Assembly (NCBI GenBank): GCA_050633585.1
Contig: JBOEGT010000034.1
Span: forward strand, 12,058-76,057
Direction of reading: 5' to 3'
DNA from: CALKZN01 sp050633585
GTDB lineage: Bacteria; Pseudomonadota; Gammaproteobacteria; Arenicellales; Arenicellaceae
Length of the DNA stretch: 64,000 nucleotides
Shown here piece by piece: positions 25,788-34,400 of the stretch. The position numbers and the translations under genes are program-made. Positions within the stretch are counted from its first letter, which is position 1, and every line of letters starts with the position of its first letter. The notes below the pieces were generated by a model, which was not told the DNA's origin, ran no database searches, and saw only the letters and a program-made list of their open reading frames with translations.

Positions 25788-25844
25788 AATGTCTAACTCC
25801 TTAGTTAGCGATAATGCGCTAATGTCTATTAGATATCGATTATT

Positions 25845-25871
25845 TTAGCACTCTATTGGCGAGAGTGCTAA
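25845..25871. promoter_or_regulatory. CIRCE element (HrcA operator) upstream of rpoH
   Basis: TTAGCACTC (25845-25853), nine bases, GAGTGCTAA (25863-25871): an exact match to the CIRCE consensus TTAGCACTC-N9-GAGTGCTAA, extended by two further T/A pairs on each side. On the minus strand TTAGCA and TAAAAT within the element are 18 bases apart and could form the -35/-10 of rpoH, so a bound HrcA would block the promoter. The element lies between ftsX and rpoH and faces no other start. Confidence 0.88.
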
Positions 25872-25942
25872 AAATTAATGTGATATATGCGTTAGGCGAA
25901 GCGAAAAAAAGCGTTTTTTTACATTTTTTAACGAAAAAACGT

Positions 25943-26842
25943 TTATCGAGGTTTGATATCACTTAAGTGTTTGCCAAGGCTGAATCTGGCAGCTAACCAC
26001 CCTAAAATGGCTGCGCTAATGATGAGTGAGGCGCTTTCCAGGTCATTTAATTGGTATAAGGAAAAAGTGGTTTTGTAGCTATTTGCAATATCATTAATAG
26101 GTTGTTGCAGTAATAATGTGATGACTGCATAAATGCCATATGCGAATAAGCCTCCAAGCAATCCATACAAAAATCCCATATAAAGAAAGGGTTGTCTAAC
26201 AAATTGATCGCTAGCTCCTACGAGCTTACTGACAATTATTTCATTTTTCCGGTTTGCAATGAGCAAGCGGATGGTATTGCTGAGAATGAAAACAATTGCG
26301 CATGCAATCAGGCAAGCCAGGATAAACACGATTGTTGTCGTAAATTCAGTGATCATATTCAATCGTTCAAGCCATTCTTGATTGACTTGAACTTCATCGA
26401 TGCCATCGATTTTTTTGATTTCATCAATCAGTTGTTGCATATCATCCACATTTAGGAAAGTATCTTGAGGTGTGATGACGAAAGTTGTCGGTAGTGGGTT
26501 TTTATCTAACGAATCCAAAATATTCTCAATACCTGATGCTTTTTCAAAGGAGGTCAATGCATCTTGTTTTGAGATAATTTTTTTACTTTCGATACCATTT
26601 GTGAATGTCAGTTCGTCGTTAATGGCTTTAATGTCTGTATCAGACGCATTAGGCGATACATAGACATTAATATGTGGTTTGTGCTCCAAAGCGAAGCTGA
26701 GTGTGCTAACGCTTTTTGCTAAGCCGTACCCAACCGTCGGTATAGCGAGAGCAATGCCAATCACGAGGATGTTGGCCAAGCTCGATATTGGTGTTTTGAG
26801 TAAATCTTGCCATGCGCGCAATAATGTCTGAAAAAAACGCAT
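25943..26842 (-). CDS. ftsX: Cell-division protein FtsX
   Basis: A 299-residue inner-membrane protein with the FtsX topology: a cytoplasmic N-terminus, a first membrane helix (about 22-44), a periplasmic domain (about 45-160), and three more helices (about 170-192, 215-240, 265-285). With the ATPase FtsE it forms the complex that activates the amidase regulator EnvC at the septum. The ATG at 26842 shares its A with the TGA stop of ftsE, so translation is coupled. A TTG one codon earlier is less likely. It is followed by rpoH on the same strand. Confidence 0.94.
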   Translation of the reverse strand: MRFFQTLLRAWQDLLKTPISSLANILVIGIALAIPTVGYGLAKSVSTLSFALEHKPHINVYVSPNASDTDIKAINDELTFTNGIESKKIISKQDALTSFEKASGIENILDSLDKNPLPTTFVITPQDTFLNVDDMQQLIDEIKKIDGIDEVQVNQEWLERLNMITEFTTTIVFILACLIACAIVFILSNTIRLLIANRKNEIIVSKLVGASDQFVRQPFLYMGFLYGLLGGLFAYGIYAVITLLLQQPINDIANSYKTTFSLYQLNDLESASLIISAAILGWLAARFSLGKHLSDIKPR

Positions 26843-27525
26843 CAAATGTGGACCTCAGAGCTTTGATACACCTGACTGATTTGCCCATCTTGGAGTTCAA
26901 TGACTGGGTGGTTAAAGCGCTTTAATTGTCTGTTATCGTGGGTGGCGATAATAACGGTAATACCCACTTGGTTAAATGCGGCAAATAAATCGGTAATATC
27001 ATCCGCAAGTGCTGAGTCGAGATTGCCAGTTGGTTCATCGGCAAGAAGTAAAGCAGGCCTTGATACGATCGCTCTTGCAATGCCAACTCTCTGGTGTTCT
27101 CCAGCAGAGAGTTTACTGGGCAATTGTCTCGATTTATTGAGCAATCCTACTTTATCCAGAGCTGCGTTAACACGTTTTTTGATTTCTTGGGGGTGTGTGT
27201 TACATATTTCCAAGGGCATAGCGACATTTCGGAATACGTTATAATCTTCAATCAATGTATTTTCTTGAAACACAACGCCGATATTGCGTCTGTGGAAAGG
27301 GATGTCACGGTTTTTGAATGAAGAAAGATTGCGATCATTGACGAGGATTTGCCCAGAAGTGGGGCGCTCTATCAGTGAGATAAGCTTTAATAACGTGCTT
27401 TTACCAGCGCCTGAATGTCCGGTGACAAAAACCATTTCTTCATTGGGAATAACAAAAGAAACATCGTTAAGCGCTTGTTTGCTACTGCCGTAGTTTTTGT
27501 TGACGTGACTAAATTCTATTTTCAT
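26842..27525 (-). CDS. ftsE: Cell-division ATP-binding protein FtsE
   Basis: A 227-residue ABC ATPase. Walker A is GHSGAGKST (36-44), the Q-loop region VVFQENTLIEDYNV, the signature LSAGEHQRVGIARAI, Walker B LLLADEPTGNLD and the H-loop IIATHD. The ABC signature reads LSAGE rather than LSGGE, a mild variant also seen in other FtsE proteins. It pairs with FtsX, whose start overlaps its stop by one base. It lies 30 bases downstream of ftsY, giving the ftsYEX operon. Confidence 0.95.
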   Translation of the reverse strand: MKIEFSHVNKNYGSSKQALNDVSFVIPNEEMVFVTGHSGAGKSTLLKLISLIERPTSGQILVNDRNLSSFKNRDIPFHRRNIGVVFQENTLIEDYNVFRNVAMPLEICNTHPQEIKKRVNAALDKVGLLNKSRQLPSKLSAGEHQRVGIARAIVSRPALLLADEPTGNLDSALADDITDLFAAFNQVGITVIIATHDNRQLKRFNHPVIELQDGQISQVYQSSEVHI

Positions 27526-27555
27526 GATGTTAGATAATAGCTCATGCTAATGGTA

Positions 27556-28671
27556 TTAGTCTTCAACATCAGGAATTAAAGCTTTTGCAAAGCTGTCGGC
27601 AGAAAATGCACGTAAGTCATCAAAGCTTTCGCCAATGCCAATAAAACGAATAGGCAACTGATGCTCGCGAGCCAAGCTAATAGCGACACCGCCTTTGGCA
27701 GAGCCATCTAACTTTGTCAGGCATAAGCTGTTTACGCCGACAGAGTCTTTGAAATGTTTAAGTTGAGATAATGCGTTTTGCCCGGTTGTAGAGTCTAATA
27801 CTTGCATGATTTCATGTGGGGTGTCAGTGTCAATTTTTTTCAGCACTCGTGTGACCTTTCCCAGTTGATCCATTAAATCTGTTTGTGTATGCAGTCGGCC
27901 TGCAGTATCGATAATGAGTACATCTATATTTCGGGCTAGTGCAGCATTAAAGGCATCATGTGCTACCGCTGCCGCATCAGCACCATGCGACTGGTGTATG
28001 ACGGGAATATCTAAGCGGTTCCCCCACTCAACAAGCTGTTCAGTCGCGGCTGCACGAAAAGTGTCTGCCGCCGCTAGCATGACGTTCTTGCCTTGTTTTT
28101 GGAAATATCTTGCTATTTTTGCCGTCGTTGTTGTTTTGCCTACTCCGTTAACGCCTACCATCATAATGACATACGGCTTTAAGTTAAAGTTCCAGTTCTT
28201 CTCGGCAATCGAGAGCTCTGAGCTTGCTTGTTCTTGCAAGCAACTAACGACTGATTGTGCGGTTTTGAGTTTTTGAGTTTTTGCTTCGGATCGGAGTGCT
28301 TCAATCATGCTCATGCTAGCTTCAACGCCGATATCAGCACTAACCAATGTATCTTCGAGGTCTTCGTATATATCTTCCGTGAACTCTATGCCTGAAGAGA
28401 AAATTTTACTTAAGCCTCCCAGAAGTGATGAGCTGGATTTTGATAGTCCACTATCTAAACTTTTGCTTGTGTTCGTGGAGTCGCTAGAACACGTGTCGTT
28501 TTGAGTGGGTGTGTCTGGCTTTTCTTGAGAGTCGTCAAGCTCGCTTGTGCTTGCATGGTCACTACTAAGATGCTCATCTGCTACATTGTTTGTTTCAACG
28601 GCATCGTTTTTAACGACGGGCGTGTCGACTTCAGTGTTTTTTGGTTTTTTCTTGCGGAAAAAGAAACCCAT
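27556..28671 (-). CDS. ftsY: Signal recognition particle receptor FtsY
   Basis: A 371-residue SRP GTPase. The N-terminal A domain (1-about 85) is acidic and Ser/Asp/Thr-rich, starting MGFFFRKKKP, a lipid-binding basic patch. The N domain follows, then the G domain with GVNGVGKTTTTAKIA (G1), DTFRAAATEQL, DTAGRLHT (G3), TKLDGSAKGG (G4) and IGIGESFDDLRAF. It docks ribosome-SRP complexes at the membrane. It is first of the ftsYEX unit and divergent from rsmD; the 114 bases between must hold both promoters. Confidence 0.96.
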   Translation of the reverse strand: MGFFFRKKKPKNTEVDTPVVKNDAVETNNVADEHLSSDHASTSELDDSQEKPDTPTQNDTCSSDSTNTSKSLDSGLSKSSSSLLGGLSKIFSSGIEFTEDIYEDLEDTLVSADIGVEASMSMIEALRSEAKTQKLKTAQSVVSCLQEQASSELSIAEKNWNFNLKPYVIMMVGVNGVGKTTTTAKIARYFQKQGKNVMLAAADTFRAAATEQLVEWGNRLDIPVIHQSHGADAAAVAHDAFNAALARNIDVLIIDTAGRLHTQTDLMDQLGKVTRVLKKIDTDTPHEIMQVLDSTTGQNALSQLKHFKDSVGVNSLCLTKLDGSAKGGVAISLAREHQLPIRFIGIGESFDDLRAFSADSFAKALIPDVED

Positions 28672-28785
28672 TTTGGTTCAGCCTCGATCAAGATGATATA
28701 AACTCAATATTGTATTGATTCATTGCAGCTTTTAATAGTGTTGCTTGAATAATCTCATGCAACATATTAGATAATGTTTGATTAG

Positions 28786-29376
28786 ATGCGAAATAAAAAA
28801 AATGGTAACAGTACGTACGCGGGTGAAATTCGCATTATTGGTGGGCAATGGCGCAGTCGAAAGCTCATGGTGCCGGATGTTGATGGTTTAAGGCCGACAA
28901 CAGATCGTGTTCGTGAAACGTTGTTTAATTGGTTGCAACCCTATATTCATGGCGCACGTTGCTTGGATGTCTGCGCGGGTTCTGGAGCATTAGGGTTTGA
29001 GGCGTTGTCACGTGGGGCAAAACATGTAGATTTTGTTGATAAGCATCCGCGAGCAATTGAGGTGATTAAGCGGAATGCGCACAGCTTGGGAATGTCGGCT
29101 GACCAACAATGCAGTATTCATAAAGGGTCAATTATGCAATTTCTGCAAGAAAATACCGAGAAAGCCCAATATGATATCGTATTTGTAGACCCTCCTTTTG
29201 ATTTGCAAATGCATGAAGATATTTTCACCGCTTTGCAGGAAGTCTCTTTATTAGATAGCAATGGGTTAATTTATTGCGAAAAACCTTTAAAAGAGGCGCT
29301 CGTTTTGCCTGATGCGTGGGAGTGGATTAAGGAGAAGAAGACTAAAAATGTGGTGTTTGGATTAATTGCGGTATGA
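28786..29376 (+). CDS. rsmD: 16S rRNA (guanine966-N2)-methyltransferase
   Basis: A 196-residue methyltransferase. RIIGGQWRSRKLMVPDV with GLRPTTDRVRETLFNWL is the family N-terminus. SAM motif I is CLDVCAGSGALGFEALSRGA, and the catalytic motif is FVDPPFD in the place of NPPY. It methylates G966 of 16S rRNA during 30S assembly. It is divergent from ftsY, the usual gammaproteobacterial neighbour. No Shine-Dalgarno is visible before the ATG; the 5' leader may be very short. coaD follows after 61 bases. Confidence 0.94.
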   Translation: MRNKKNGNSTYAGEIRIIGGQWRSRKLMVPDVDGLRPTTDRVRETLFNWLQPYIHGARCLDVCAGSGALGFEALSRGAKHVDFVDKHPRAIEVIKRNAHSLGMSADQQCSIHKGSIMQFLQENTEKAQYDIVFVDPPFDLQMHEDIFTALQEVSLLDSNGLIYCEKPLKEALVLPDAWEWIKEKKTKNVVFGLIAV

Positions 29377-29437
29377 CTTATTTCCTGTTCGAGCCACTCT
29401 GTCTTATAATCATGTTTTTTTCAGCTAAGTAGTCATT

Positions 29438-29917
29438 ATGCGCAAAGCAATTTACCCAGGAACTTTTGATCCAATGACCAATGGTCACTTGGATTTGGTT
29501 GAGCGAGCAGGCCAATTATTTGATGAGGTGGTTATCGGTGTTTCCGAGAGCCCTAAAAAGAATACATTATTTTCTTTAGATGAGCGCATTGAAATTGCAA
29601 GAGACATTACATCGAATTTTAACAATGTTACTGTCGCAGGCTTTAGTGGTTTACTGGTTGATTTTCTGGATGTTCAGGAGTGTTTGGTCGTGTTGCGAGG
29701 TTTGCGTGCCCTCACTGATTTCGAGTTTGAGTTTCATCTGGCGTCTGCGAATAAGCGCCTTCGGCCGAATATTGAAACCATTTTTATGACTCCAGACGAG
29801 TCGAATCATTTTATTTCTTCGACGATAGTGAAAGAAATTGCCAAATATGGTGGTGATGTCAGTAGCTTTGTCGATCCGCATGTTGAAGCACAACTAAAAT
29901 TAAAGTACCAACTCTAG
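29438..29917 (+). CDS. coaD: Phosphopantetheine adenylyltransferase
   Basis: A 159-residue nucleotidyltransferase making dephospho-CoA from 4'-phosphopantetheine and ATP. The first motif AIYPGTFDPMTNGHLDLVERA carries the HxGH-type signature (here NGHL); the second is ISSTIVKEIAKYGGDVSSFV. LRGLRALTDFEFE is also conserved. A TATAAT at 29405-29410 offers its own promoter 28 bases before the ATG. The ferredoxin gene begins one base after its stop, so the two are translated together. Confidence 0.96.
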   Translation: MRKAIYPGTFDPMTNGHLDLVERAGQLFDEVVIGVSESPKKNTLFSLDERIEIARDITSNFNNVTVAGFSGLLVDFLDVQECLVVLRGLRALTDFEFEFHLASANKRLRPNIETIFMTPDESNHFISSTIVKEIAKYGGDVSSFVDPHVEAQLKLKYQL

Positions 29918-29918
29918 T

Positions 29919-30179
29919 ATGGCGTTATTTATTACTGACGAATGTATTAATTGTGATGTGTGTGAGCCAGAGTGCCCAAACGATGCAATTTATCAGGGTG
30001 AGATGATTTATGAGATTGAAGCAAAGTCATGCACGGAATGTGTTGGTCATTTTGATGAGCCTCAATGCATTGTAGTCTGTCCGGTGGATTGTATTTTTGT
30101 GGATCCTAAAAAAACGGAAACTCAAGAAGAGCTTGAAAAGAAATATACTGAACTCACGGGTGAAAAAATCATCAAGTAG
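29919..30179 (+). CDS. 2[4Fe-4S] ferredoxin (YfhL/Fdx type)
   Basis: An 86-residue ferredoxin with two clusters. The first set is CINCDVCEPECPNDAI. The second is CTECVGHFDEPQCIVVCPVDCI with the inserted loop between the second and third cysteines that marks the YfhL/Allochromatium-type ferredoxins. These have very low-potential clusters; the partner is unknown. It directly follows coaD, as in Pseudomonas and relatives, and ends at a strong terminator. Confidence 0.93.
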   Translation: MALFITDECINCDVCEPECPNDAIYQGEMIYEIEAKSCTECVGHFDEPQCIVVCPVDCIFVDPKKTETQEELEKKYTELTGEKIIK

Positions 30180-30204
30180 CGCTTAGTTAATGTGGAATTA
30201 ATAT

Positions 30205-30241
30205 AAAAAAAGCGAGCATTTATCATGCTCGCTTTTTTTTT
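30205..30241. terminator. Bidirectional terminator
   Basis: AGCGAGCAT (30211-30219), 5-base loop, ATGCTCGCT (30225-30233), with A-run before and T-run after. It can stop the coaD-ferredoxin transcript and the convergent lipoprotein genes. Confidence 0.92.
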
Positions 30242-30259
30242 GTGAGTGAACTCACTTAC

Positions 30260-30616
30260 TTAGTTTTTAACCATTGCCGGTGACCAGAAAATTTTGTTAC
30301 CGTTTTTACTTTGTTTCAAAAACTCCTTCGCAGACCATGTTCGGGTTTGTTCTTGAAAGTCTTCCCGAATAACACGCAGTGTTACTTTTTTGGCGTTTTC
30401 AAAGACAATTAATTTTGAAATTTTGACGGGAGTTGCACCTAGAAAAATCCAATCAGAGTCCGTTTGATCACTATAGTCGACTTTTAATAAAGCATAAGCG
30501 CCTAAGGGGTCTGAATAGATAGACATAGGAACTTCTTTACGTTTTGTTGAGCCACAAGCCGCAATAGACAGCGTGATGAATAGACAGAAAAATAATTTAG
30601 TTGTGCGTTGTATCAT
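30260..30616 (-). CDS. Small lipoprotein of unknown function
   Basis: A 118-residue predicted lipoprotein with signal MIQRTTKLFFCLFITLS and lipobox IAAC (C21). The rest (YSDPLGAYALLKVDY, WIFLGATPVKISKLIVF, VTLRVIREDFQEQTRTW) resembles the PEGA-like beta fold 'P-x-GA-x-L ... lG-x-TP' seen in envelope lipoproteins. AAGGA lies well placed before the ATG. It is 15 bases downstream of the next lipoprotein gene and shares its layout, so the two are probably a duplicated pair. Function unknown. Confidence 0.75.
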   Translation of the reverse strand: MIQRTTKLFFCLFITLSIAACGSTKRKEVPMSIYSDPLGAYALLKVDYSDQTDSDWIFLGATPVKISKLIVFENAKKVTLRVIREDFQEQTRTWSAKEFLKQSKNGNKIFWSPAMVKN

Positions 30617-30631
30617 GTGTAAATCCTTTAT

Positions 30632-30970
30632 TTATTTTTTTTCAAGCAAATTGAATTTGACTAGTTGTACGTTTTGTAATGCCTGCTCTTTTGTTTTGTG
30701 GCGCATGCTTAACCAAAAAACAGCAGTCTTGGTATAGAAGCCGTCTTTACGAATTTGTAAGATCATTTGTTTTTTTCGGCTGCTTGAGTCCTTCCACCAA
30801 ACGGTTAGCGGTGTTACCCCTAGTAAGCTGCCATCTTTGTCATTAATCACTTCCGAGCCTTCGGGTACAGAAGTGATGTTGGCTGAGCCATAGTATGTTG
30901 AGCAGGCGGTAGTCAGTGATGTGATCGCACAAAAAATAACGATTCGAGAAAAGTCCTTAATAGTTCGCAT
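30632..30970 (-). CDS. PEGA-domain-like small lipoprotein
   Basis: A 112-residue predicted lipoprotein with lipobox LTTAC (C23) and a PEGA-like segment: ITSVPEGSEVINDKDGSLLGVTPLTVWW, then LQIRKDGFYTKTAVFW (quoted in parts). PEGA domains are common on surface lipoproteins and are thought to bind other envelope components. No ribosome site is evident upstream of the ATG. It precedes the related gene at 30260-30616 and is divergent from mrcB. Both may act in the envelope, but this is only context. Confidence 0.72.
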   Translation of the reverse strand: MRTIKDFSRIVIFCAITSLTTACSTYYGSANITSVPEGSEVINDKDGSLLGVTPLTVWWKDSSSRKKQMILQIRKDGFYTKTAVFWLSMRHKTKEQALQNVQLVKFNLLEKK

Positions 30971-31162
30971 GTGGGAATAAATTGATATAGGTTAGAAAAA
31001 CGTTCAGAAAAATAGGTTATAAATCATACTCGCTGTTGGTGCAAGTAAATGTGAATGATGGACATTTGTTTAAGATGACAATGTTTTCTGAGTGACTGAT
31101 ATAATCGCGAAAATAATTCGATCTATTCCTCATCCTATATCCTACAAAATGAATGGTCTGTA

Positions 31163-33628
31163 GTGGCAAAAACAACACAAAAAAAATCAACAACTGCTAA
31201 AGCAAGTCAAGCAAAGCGATCGACTGCACCTAGGCGTTCGTCAAAGAAAAAGACAAAAAACGCGAAGGTAAGCAAACGCTCCGCGTTATGGGCTGTTGCG
31301 AAACGCTTTTTTATTCGTATCTCGGCGGTCTTGATACTGTGCCTTTTGGCGATCACGCTTTATCTTGATTTATTAGTGACTAGCAAGTTTGAAGGCCAGA
31401 AATGGGCTCTGCCAGCACACGTCTATACGCGAGCAATGGATATTTATGTGGGCCAAGCTATTTCTCCTGACACGATAGTGGCTGAACTGAAAGAACTTGG
31501 TTATCAACCTCAGCAAAAAAATAGCCACATAACCAGAGCAGGTCAATTTTTTGTTGCCTCACAAAGCCTCGATGTTTTTCAGCGAGCATTCACTTTTTGG
31601 GATTCACAACGAGATGCTAGAAAAATTCGGATCACTTGGCAAAATGGATTTATTTCCAGAATTGCCTCCAATGCTGGGCAGTTAGATGCTGTACGCATAG
31701 AGCCCCGATTGTTTGGGAGTGTGTCACCATTAAATCACGAAGATCGTAGCTTAATTACGCTGGAAGAGACGCCGGAAACTCTAATTGACGCGTTGTTGGT
31801 GATGGAGGATCGAAAGTTTTATCGGCATTGGGGGGTTGATCCGTTAGGAATTGCTAGAGCAATGGTCAGAAACATTAAAGCTGGGCGTACTGTGCAAGGT
31901 GGAAGCACGTTAACCCAGCAACTTATTAAAAACTATTTTTTGTCTTCTGAGAGAACTATTCGGCGTAAATTGACGGAAATGATAATGGCCTTTTTGCTGG
32001 AATTTCATTATTCAAAAGAAGAAATTTTGCAAGCCTATTTAAATGAGGTGAATCTAGGCCAATCAGGCAATCGCGCAATTCATGGTTTTGGTTTGGGTAG
32101 TGAATTTTTATTTGGTAGGCCAATCGGTGAGCTTGAACTCCATCAGCAAGCCACCTTAGCGGGGATGGTCAAAGGACCCTCGTCATATAACCCCGTCAGA
32201 AATCCAAAGCGTGCAAAAAAACGTCGTAATTTGGTATTGGATGTGATGGCTCAGCAAGGTTTAATTCAGCAAGCCGTTGCAGATGCCCAGAAATTACAAC
32301 CTTTGATGACAGTCGGTAATAGGAAAAGCCAGGCTTCTAGAAGTTATCCTGCTTTTACAGACTTTATTCGTGAGCAGCTGCTGGAGCGTTATCAGTCGAA
32401 CGATCTCAATGAGGTAGGTTTAAGTATTTACACTACTCTTGACCCAAGAGCTCAATCTCGATTAGATCAAGCGATTGATAAAACACTGGTTCAACTCAAT
32501 AAAGCAAAACCTAAACAAGCCGGGAAAATTCAAGTGGCAGCGATTTCGGTACGCACAGACAATGGAGAAGTGTTAGCTATTTCTGGTGGTAGCGATGTAG
32601 TCACGGGTGGTTTTAATCGGGCTTTAAACGCAAAACGGCCCATTGGTTCATTGGTGAAACCGTTTATTTTGCTTTCTGCCTTGCAGCAAGCGCCTGAAAA
32701 ATATCAATTAAATCATTTCATTTTGGATGATCAGGTCACTATTTCTCAAAAGGGAAGCGATGATTGGCTGCCCAGTAATTATGATAAAGCTTTCCATGGG
32801 GAAGTCATGCTATTGGATGCTTTAGCGAAGTCTTATAATGTTCCTTTTGTAAAAATGGGGATGGATGTCGGTTTAGAGTCGGTGGTTGAGACGCTTTATA
32901 ATTATGGCTTAGACAAGAAGCCACGCAAATTGCCATCAATCTTGCTTGGTTCATTAGAATTGTCTCCTTTGGAAGTTTCTCAACTCTACTTGACCTTGGC
33001 ATCAGGTGGTTTTCATACGCCATTAAGCGGAGTGAACTTTGTATTGGATAATGCTGATAAACCACTAGAATCATTTGAATTAAAAATTAAACAAGCATCT
33101 AAAGGTCAGGCGAATAATTTAGTCACTTATGGGCTGCAAGAAGTCATGCGTTCCGGTACGGCGGCAAGTATTAACCGCTCTTTTCCTGCAGAGTTAGGGT
33201 TGGCGGGGAAAACGGGTACTACCAATGACTTTAAAGATTCATGGTTTGCGGGCTTTAGCGGTGATGTGCTGACGGTGGTTTGGGTTGGCCGTGATGATAA
33301 CCAGTCCGTTGGATTGACCGGAGGAAAAGGTGCAGGACAAGTCTGGAAGAATTATATGAGTAATATGCCTTTGTTGCCACTTGAGCCGCTGATAGCTGCT
33401 GACGTCGAATGGTTGGAGTCGCCAACGCTCAGTGATTATGAGGGGCCACTATTGGAGTATGGCTGTACTTTTTCAAGGCCAATTCCTGTTACGTTTACCA
33501 GTGAATCTTCCGTCGTTTGTAGTGAAGAAGGTTTTGAAGATTGGAGTTCAGACTCTCCGTTTGGTCGGGGTTCAAAACGTCGAGCGACTAATCGTGTTCA
33601 ACGTTTCTTGGATAGTTTGTTTAATTAG
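31163..33628 (+). CDS. mrcB: Penicillin-binding protein 1B
   Basis: An 821-residue bifunctional class A PBP. Basic cytoplasmic tail (1-45), membrane helix (about 52-72), UB2H domain (about 85-175) that binds LpoB in relatives, glycosyltransferase domain with catalytic E215 in MEDRKFYRHWG and GGSTLTQQ (246-253), and transpeptidase domain with S496-x-x-K (GSLVKPF), SYN (557-559) and KTGTTND (683-689). It polymerises and cross-links peptidoglycan. The start is GTG at 31163. TATAAT at 31100-31105 is a likely -10. A TPR lipoprotein follows on the same strand. Confidence 0.96.
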   Translation: MAKTTQKKSTTAKASQAKRSTAPRRSSKKKTKNAKVSKRSALWAVAKRFFIRISAVLILCLLAITLYLDLLVTSKFEGQKWALPAHVYTRAMDIYVGQAISPDTIVAELKELGYQPQQKNSHITRAGQFFVASQSLDVFQRAFTFWDSQRDARKIRITWQNGFISRIASNAGQLDAVRIEPRLFGSVSPLNHEDRSLITLEETPETLIDALLVMEDRKFYRHWGVDPLGIARAMVRNIKAGRTVQGGSTLTQQLIKNYFLSSERTIRRKLTEMIMAFLLEFHYSKEEILQAYLNEVNLGQSGNRAIHGFGLGSEFLFGRPIGELELHQQATLAGMVKGPSSYNPVRNPKRAKKRRNLVLDVMAQQGLIQQAVADAQKLQPLMTVGNRKSQASRSYPAFTDFIREQLLERYQSNDLNEVGLSIYTTLDPRAQSRLDQAIDKTLVQLNKAKPKQAGKIQVAAISVRTDNGEVLAISGGSDVVTGGFNRALNAKRPIGSLVKPFILLSALQQAPEKYQLNHFILDDQVTISQKGSDDWLPSNYDKAFHGEVMLLDALAKSYNVPFVKMGMDVGLESVVETLYNYGLDKKPRKLPSILLGSLELSPLEVSQLYLTLASGGFHTPLSGVNFVLDNADKPLESFELKIKQASKGQANNLVTYGLQEVMRSGTAASINRSFPAELGLAGKTGTTNDFKDSWFAGFSGDVLTVVWVGRDDNQSVGLTGGKGAGQVWKNYMSNMPLLPLEPLIAADVEWLESPTLSDYEGPLLEYGCTFSRPIPVTFTSESSVVCSEEGFEDWSSDSPFGRGSKRRATNRVQRFLDSLFN

Positions 33629-33674
33629 TGCACAATTCGCTGTCTAGCAAAAATAGTATTTAAAAGGGCAAATA

Positions 33675-34172
33675 ATGAATATGCAGAAAGCCAATATAGT
33701 TCTATCGAGAAAAGCTGCGATCATTTTAGTTTTGTTGATATTGGGGGGGTGTGCCAGTTCACGCGCTCCAGTTGAAGATGTCAACGCTGGGTTGCCATCT
33801 GGTGAAACTCGCCAGGCAAGTGAATTTCAAGAAAACGGTGGGTTGCAAGGCCAACCATTGTTGCCATCAGAGTCATTGGGAGGGCAGCCGCTTTCCGCAC
33901 AGCGTTCGACGCCACCTGTTGTCGCAAAGCTTTTGCGTCAGTCGGATCAAGCGGGTCAGCAACAAGACTGGCCAAAAGCAGAGTCTTATTTGCAGCGCGC
34001 ATTGCGAATAAGTCCTAAAAATGCTGTCTTGTGGAGCCGAATGGCTGAAGCAAAGCTGAAGCAAGGTAAATCGGCTCAAGCAGTGCAGTTTGCCAGTAAG
34101 TCAAACGCTATTTCTTCCGATCCAAGCTTGCGTGCTAAAAATGCAGCAATCATTGAATCCGCTGGCAAATAA
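33675..34172 (+). CDS. TPR-containing lipoprotein downstream of mrcB
   Basis: A 165-residue predicted lipoprotein. Signal helix and lipobox LGGC (C27 or close) are followed by a Gly/Gln/Ser-rich linker and about two tetratricopeptide repeats (SDQAGQQQDWPKAESYLQRALRI, SPKNAVLWSRMAEAKLKQGKSAQA, quoted in part). A TPR lipoprotein next to mrcB recalls the LpoA/LpoP-type activators of class A PBPs: LpoP of Pseudomonas is a TPR lipoprotein encoded beside its PBP1b gene. That makes an LpoP-like role for this gene a good guess. It begins 46 bases after mrcB, with AAAGGG upstream of the ATG. Confidence 0.82.
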   Translation: MNMQKANIVLSRKAAIILVLLILGGCASSRAPVEDVNAGLPSGETRQASEFQENGGLQGQPLLPSESLGGQPLSAQRSTPPVVAKLLRQSDQAGQQQDWPKAESYLQRALRISPKNAVLWSRMAEAKLKQGKSAQAVQFASKSNAISSDPSLRAKNAAIIESAGK

Positions 34173-34400
34173 GGAGTCCTGCCACGAATTGCTTAGCGTT
34201 CCTATCTATTGAGGTTTGCGGCAAAACCACTAGCAAGCCCCGGTTTTTAGTATTACCATTCGCTAATATTATATTGGTCAAATTTATCCTGTATAATTTG
34301 GCGCTTTATGTCCTGCGACAATCTAAAGCTTTTGAGAAAAAAGCGTGATGAATATCGCAAAATTTATACAAAATAAGTCAGAAAAATAGTCGAGTACATT

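Noticed and set aside
34190..34256. GGTTT/AAAACC/GGTTTTT alternating stems before ilvE, resembling an attenuator
   Set aside because: Stems are short and A/T-rich, lie upstream of the likely ilvE -10 (34292), and no leader peptide with Leu/Ile/Val codons is present; more likely the end of the mrcB unit.
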